Assembly (NCBI RefSeq): GCF_901411515.1
Contig: NZ_CABDUX010000001.1
Location: forward strand, 1,488,001 to 1,552,000
DNA: 64,000 nt
Source: Raoultibacter phocaeensis
GTDB lineage: Bacteria; Actinomycetota; Coriobacteriia; Coriobacteriales; Eggerthellaceae
Direction of reading: 5' to 3'
Below the pieces are notes generated by a model. That model was not told the origin of the DNA, ran no database searches, and saw only the letters and a list, made by a program, of their open reading frames with translations. This document shows positions 60,447 to 64,000 of this stretch, in pieces; position 1 is the first letter of the stretch; each line of letters opens with the position of its first letter. Made by a program: the position numbers and the translations under genes.

Positions 60447-60581
60447 CGGCCGTTTCGTGTTCCGTTCAGTATGCCGGTCGAGGGATGTTTTCTTCAGATA
60501 CTCGCGGTTTTGCGTAAGGCGCATTGCGGGTTCGACGAACCCCGTTCCTCACCGCAGTTTTCGTCATTTTGTGAAGGCCCC

Positions 60582-60612
60582 TTGACTTGGAGCGTACTCC
60601 AGGGAGTTCAAT
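60582..60612 (+). promoter_or_regulatory. MerR-type promoter with 19-bp spacer
   Basis: TTGACT (60582-60587), a 19-bp spacer containing the dyad TGGAG-CGTA-CTCCA, and TTCAAT (60607-60612). The long spacer and central dyad are hallmarks of MerR-family activated promoters. It precedes a gene remnant at 60696. Confidence 0.7.
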
Positions 60613-60695
60613 GGGTGCACGCGAGAACCTGCCCGATGTCCAGCGCATCTGCAATCGGGCGGGCGCACCCATGCAAAAACCAAGAGGAGCGTGCG

Positions 60696-60764
60696 ATGAG
60701 CCAATGCACCGAGATATTCCCCCAGGGAACCAAGATCGACAAGGAATACGCGCAGGTTTCTTAG
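60696..60764 (+). pseudogene. 5' remnant of a cupin/carboxymuconolactone-decarboxylase-type gene
   Basis: AGAGGAG and ATG 60696 open a 22-codon frame (MSQCTEIFPQGTKIDKEYAQVS), which looks like the N-terminus of cupin or CMD proteins (F..G......YAQ). It stops at once and the following 70 bp belong to the next gene's promoter. The gene seems to have been deleted, leaving promoter, ribosome site and start. The gap 60447-60835 holds nothing else but these and the promoter at 60772. Confidence 0.5.
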
Positions 60765-60771
60765 CGGCATC

Positions 60772-60800
60772 TTCGAAGCGGGTACACAGCGCGATACAAT
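60772..60800 (+). promoter_or_regulatory. Promoter of the aldo/keto reductase-lar operon
   Basis: TTCGAA, a 17-bp spacer and TACAAT, 35 bp before ATG 60836. Confidence 0.5.
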
Positions 60801-60835
60801 GAACGCAAACGACGCACAGCGAAAGACGAGCATCC

Positions 60836-61996
60836 ATGGAAAAACGAGTTTTAGGACGGACCGGCATCGAGGTAGGCGTAGTCGGCATCGGCGGAGAGGG
60901 TTTCGAGAACAAGCCCTACGATGCCTGCGAAGCGTTGATCGACCGTGCAATCGCGGGTGGCGCGAACTTCATCGACATCTACAATTCCAATCCTGATGTA
61001 CGCACGAACGTGGGCAGAGCACTTGTGCGCTATCCGCGGGAGAGTTTCGTCGTCGAGGGCCATATCGGTTCGGCGTGGAAAGACGGCCAGTACTACCGGA
61101 CGCGCGATATCGAGGTATGCCGCTCTTCGTTCGAGGATTTTCTTTCTCGCATGCAACTCGGATTTGTGGATATCGGCATGATCCACTACGTCGACGAGCC
61201 GGCTGATTTCGATGCGGTGTTCGGCGGGCCTGTGCTCGCTTACGCACAGGAGCTGAAAGAGAGCGGGATCATCGGCTGCATCGGCATGTCCACGCATAAC
61301 ACCGAAATGGCGCTACGCGCGGTCGGCACAGGACTCATCGATGTGATGCTTTTCAGTATAAACCCCGCCTACGACATGCTGCCCGCCACCGAGGACGTGA
61401 ACTCGTTTTTCGCCGAAGGTACCTACGATCGCGACCTCACCGGCATCGATCCCCAGCGCGAGGAACTTTACCGCCGGTGCGAAACCGAAGGAGTGGCGCT
61501 CACCGTGATGAAGGCGCTCGGTGCGGGCATGCTGCTCGACGGCGAACGTTCGCCGTTCGGTCAAGCAATGACGCCGGTGCAGTGCATCCATTACTGCCTC
61601 ACGCGCCCCGCTGTTGCGTCGGTTCCCGTCGGGCTGTCAACGCTTGAGGAGATGGATGCGGCGCTCACGTACGCAAAGGCGACCGATGCAGAGCGCGATT
61701 ACAGCGCAATCATCGCAGGCGGCCCTCGCACTTCCATCGAGGGAAGCTGCATGTACTGCGGACACTGCGCGCCGTGCACGAGCGGCATCGACATCGCCCA
61801 GGTCAACAAGTTTGTCGATCTGGCGCTTCCGCAAGAAGTGGTTCCCGATACGCTGCGCGATCATTATGCGCTGCTCGACCATACGGCAAGCGAATGCATC
61901 GAGTGCGGGGCTTGCGAGAGCAACTGCCCGTTCGGCGTGAGCATCGTCGAGAAAATGCATACGGCGGTCGACTTGTTCGAAAAGGCTTCCGCATGA
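60836..61996 (+). CDS. Aldo/keto reductase with C-terminal ferredoxin-type Fe-S domain
   Basis: The 386-aa product has an AKR barrel (MEKRVLGRTGIEVGVVGIGGEGF, IDIYNSNPDVRTNVGRAL, HYVDEPADFDAVF, GMSTHNTEMALRA) and a C-terminal Fe-S part with CMYCGHCAPC (about 303) and CIECGACESNCP (about 361). The catalytic Tyr is probably in the NSNPD/Y region, as in related Fe-S AKRs of anaerobes. It starts the operon larE-larB-larC. Its own substrate is not apparent. Confidence 0.88.
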   Translation: MEKRVLGRTGIEVGVVGIGGEGFENKPYDACEALIDRAIAGGANFIDIYNSNPDVRTNVGRALVRYPRESFVVEGHIGSAWKDGQYYRTRDIEVCRSSFEDFLSRMQLGFVDIGMIHYVDEPADFDAVFGGPVLAYAQELKESGIIGCIGMSTHNTEMALRAVGTGLIDVMLFSINPAYDMLPATEDVNSFFAEGTYDRDLTGIDPQREELYRRCETEGVALTVMKALGAGMLLDGERSPFGQAMTPVQCIHYCLTRPAVASVPVGLSTLEEMDAALTYAKATDAERDYSAIIAGGPRTSIEGSCMYCGHCAPCTSGIDIAQVNKFVDLALPQEVVPDTLRDHYALLDHTASECIECGACESNCPFGVSIVEKMHTAVDLFEKASA

Positions 61997-62781
61997 GCAA
62001 CGATATGATGCACGTAAACGGAGGTCTTTCGGGCGAAGGCCGATCGGGCTGTTCGGGTGAAGCCCCCTTTGCCTTCGATCCAAACGAACGCTACGGGCTT
62101 GCCTTTTCGGGCGGCTGCGATTCGTCGTATCTGCTTGCGGAGATGATGCGAGCCGGTGCCGATGTGAAAGCGTACATGGTCAAGTCTGCGTTTCAGGCTG
62201 CGTTCGAGGTCGAAGACGCGCGTCGCGTCGTTGAAGAGACCGGTGCCGATTTCGAGCTCATCGAGGCAGACGTGTTCAGCCGCGACGAAATCTGCGCGAA
62301 TCCGTGGGATCGATGCTACCTGTGCAAGCGCTACCTTTTCGGAACGATTTTCGATTATATGGCCCGCGACGGCAGGACGGTGCTCGTCGATGGCACGAAC
62401 GCGAGCGACGATCCGGCGCGTCGCCCGGGGTTCCGGGCGCTTGACGAGCTGGGTGTGCGATCGCCTTTGCGCGAGGCGGGCCTCACGAAGGACGACATCC
62501 GCGAGCGCTCGCGGGCCATTGGCCTTTCGACGGCTGACAAGCCGAATTTCTCCTGCTTTGCCACCAAGGTCCCCGAAGGAACCCGAATCACCCGCGAAGA
62601 GATCGACCGTGTCGCCTGCGCGCTCGGATTGAGCGTCGATGCTGCGGATGGTCAAAGCGCTTCTGCATCCGGCGAGTTCGGATCGAGCGGAAACACGGCA
62701 AACGCCAAGCGCGCTTGTGCAGGCGGCGAGCCTGGATCGAGCGAAGGCGGCATCGCAAATCAACGGGAAAGGTCGTGCTGA
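61993..62781 (+). CDS. larE: LarE-like sacrificial sulfur transferase
   Basis: The 262-aa product is a PP-loop ATPase (YGLAFSGGCDSSYLLAEMM) of the LarE family, with RCYLCKRYLF, LVDGTNASDDPARRPGFRAL and the sulfur-donor region KPNFSCFATKVPEGTRIT (Cys near 194). LarE supplies sulfur to the pincer ligand of the nickel-pincer nucleotide. The usual C-terminal 40 residues are replaced by a Ser/Gly/Ala-rich tail encoded by an imperfect DNA repeat. It overlaps the reductase gene (ATGA). Confidence 0.88.
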   Translation: MSNDMMHVNGGLSGEGRSGCSGEAPFAFDPNERYGLAFSGGCDSSYLLAEMMRAGADVKAYMVKSAFQAAFEVEDARRVVEETGADFELIEADVFSRDEICANPWDRCYLCKRYLFGTIFDYMARDGRTVLVDGTNASDDPARRPGFRALDELGVRSPLREAGLTKDDIRERSRAIGLSTADKPNFSCFATKVPEGTRITREEIDRVACALGLSVDAADGQSASASGEFGSSGNTANAKRACAGGEPGSSEGGIANQRERSC

Positions 62782-62783
62782 GC

Positions 62784-63569
62784 ATGGAGCAACGCGATTT
62801 GGAACAGCTGCTTTCACGGGTTGCCTCGGGTGAGGTTTCTCCTGACGAGGCGGTGCATGAGCTTAAGGTTGCACCTGTGACCGAGCTCGGCTATGCGACG
62901 GTCGACAACCACCGCGGCATCCGCCAAGGCGTTTCGGAGGTGATCTACGGCGAGGGGAAAACCGCCGAGCAGATAGCAGGCATCTGCGGTGCCATGCTCG
63001 AGGCGGGGCAAAAACGCATTCTCATCACTCGGCTCGATGAAGAGAAGGCGATCGCCGTGGCCGACTTCCTCTATTCGACACAGGATGACACAGGTCCTTC
63101 GCTCGAGTATCGCGCCGCAGCCCGTATCGGCATCGTCGGTGCCATGCCCGAACCTGATGGCATCGGAGTGATCGTCGTTGCTGCTGCGGGAACGAGCGAC
63201 CTGCCGGTTGCCGAAGAGGCGGCCATCACAGCCGAGATGCTCGGGAATACTGTAAAGCGCCTGTACGATGTAGGCGTGGCGGGCATCCATCGCCTGCTCG
63301 CGCATGCCGACGATGTCGCCGACGCAAGCGTGATCGTCGCGGTGGCGGGTATGGAGGGTGCGCTTGCGAGCGTGATCGGCGGCATGGCGTCGTGTCCGGT
63401 CATCGCTGTGCCTACGAGTGTCGGATACGGTGCGAGCTTCGGGGGAGTGGCAGCGCTGCTGGCTATGCTGAACTCATGTGCGAGCGGCATTTCCGTTGTC
63501 AACATCGACAACGGATTCGGTGCCGGGTACCAGGCCCATATGATCAACCACGTGAAAGCGAGACGATAG
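62784..63569 (+). CDS. larB: LarB, pyridinium-3,5-bisthiocarboxylate pathway carboxylase
   Basis: The 261-aa product has the LarB/PurE-like pattern: ELGYATVDNHRGIRQGVSEVIYGEGKTAEQI and VVAAAGTSDLPVAEEAA, GVAGIHRLL, AVAGMEGALASVIGGMASCPVIAVPTSVGYG. LarB carboxylates and hydrolyses nicotinic acid adenine dinucleotide in nickel-pincer cofactor synthesis. ATG 62784 is 2 bp after larE. Confidence 0.92.
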   Translation: MEQRDLEQLLSRVASGEVSPDEAVHELKVAPVTELGYATVDNHRGIRQGVSEVIYGEGKTAEQIAGICGAMLEAGQKRILITRLDEEKAIAVADFLYSTQDDTGPSLEYRAAARIGIVGAMPEPDGIGVIVVAAAGTSDLPVAEEAAITAEMLGNTVKRLYDVGVAGIHRLLAHADDVADASVIVAVAGMEGALASVIGGMASCPVIAVPTSVGYGASFGGVAALLAMLNSCASGISVVNIDNGFGAGYQAHMINHVKARR

Positions 63570-64000
63570 ATGAACACGTTGCATTTCGACCTGACCCGCA
63601 CGGCCACAAGGCAGGCTATCCTCGATGATCTGCTTGCCCGCCTTTCCGAAGAGCATCGGTCGGTACTCGCCGAACGTACCCGACGGGCAGGCGTTCCTCT
63701 GATGCATCACCACGATCTCGGCGCAGTCGATGCGACGATCGACGGCCTTATGGTAAGCGATCACGTTAAGCAAGACATGCATGCGATCTACCGCATCCTT
63801 GCCGAAGCCGAAGCTGCGGCGCACGGGTGCGCTGTCGAGGAAACGCACTTCCACGAAGTCGGTAACGGCGAGGCGATTGAAAACGTGCTCGGCATCTGCC
63901 TCGCTGTCGAAGCACTCGATCCCGATGAGATCACCGCAACGTGCGTACAGACCGGCAGCGGCACGGTGCAGTGCGCGCACGGCGTGCTCGACATTCCGGC
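63570..64000 (+). CDS. larC: LarC, nickel insertion protein, N-terminal part
   Basis: ATG 63570 is the base after the larB stop. The 143 visible residues (MNTLHFDLTRTATRQAILDDLL..., VPLMHHHDLGAVDATIDG, ETHFHEVGNGEAIENVLGICLAVEAL, GSGTVQCAHGVLDIPA) match LarC, the CTP-dependent nickel insertase. The HFHEVG motif is intact. The gene runs off the window's right end. Confidence 0.9.
   Translation, partial: MNTLHFDLTRTATRQAILDDLLARLSEEHRSVLAERTRRAGVPLMHHHDLGAVDATIDGLMVSDHVKQDMHAIYRILAEAEAAAHGCAVEETHFHEVGNGEAIENVLGICLAVEALDPDEITATCVQTGSGTVQCAHGVLDIP

Overview
The window carries a GC-rich actinobacterial chromosome segment. The flanking genes, the CXXC-rich aldo/keto reductase, the Lar (nickel-pincer cofactor) operon and the style of the mobile element suggest a gut coriobacterium of the Eggerthellaceae (Eggerthella/Gordonibacter type). 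That assignment is inference; no rRNA or other marker gene is present.

Most of the window (about 699-55786) is one integrative and conjugative element (ICE) inserted in a tRNA-Thr(CGU) gene. A 62-bp direct repeat marks both ends: 55725-55786 overlaps the 3' half of the intact tRNA, and 699-760 is the displaced copy. A tyrosine integrase (954-2417) lies next to the left end and an excisionase-like protein (53289-53495) near the right end. Left of the element is the tail of an IS256-group transposase.

Layout of the ICE. (a) 954-5441: integrase, membrane protein, Abi/HEPN protein and an unknown gene behind a large inverted repeat. (b) 5858-15366: the most striking region. A second tyrosine recombinase is followed by a 289-bp segment bounded by 36-bp inverted recombination sites. 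Next, with no other visible promoter, comes an operon of an Rrf2 regulator, a giant LPVTG adhesin, an LPITG backbone pilin and two class C sortases. The best promoter inside the segment points away from the operon as sequenced, so this looks like a phase-variable pilus caught in the OFF state. (c) 15414-22861: small regulators, zinc-ribbon and membrane proteins, DUF5067-type lipoproteins and InlB-repeat surface proteins. (d) 23106-39912, minus strand: the conjugation module, with VirD4, VirB2-like, VirB6/TrbL-like, PrgI-like, VirB4, a two-domain cell-wall hydrolase, a CpaE/TadZ-like ATPase (frameshifted), an SSB-like protein and a giant SpaA-type LPKTG adhesin. (e) 40275-44370: YraN-like nuclease, amidoligase plus glutamine-amidotransferase pair, and accessory genes. 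(f) 44768-53495: SSB, small repressors around a ribosomal-protein-L9-like gene, a replication-initiator-like protein, ParA (frameshifted), ParB, a candidate oriT, two relaxosome-type proteins, a MobP-like relaxase and Xis. (g) 53646-55481: a KAP-family P-loop NTPase, a candidate defence cargo.

Two families of structured repeats stand out inside the ICE. One is three copies of a triple-hairpin 3' element ending in a terminator. The other is three upstream long inverted-repeat elements whose sequence has drifted while pairing was kept.

Right of the tRNA the chromosome resumes: lipoprotein plus YhfC-type membrane protein, lactonase-like beta-propeller protein, CmpB-type membrane protein, RarD transporter, a gene remnant behind a MerR-type promoter, then aldo/keto reductase, larE, larB and the start of larC.
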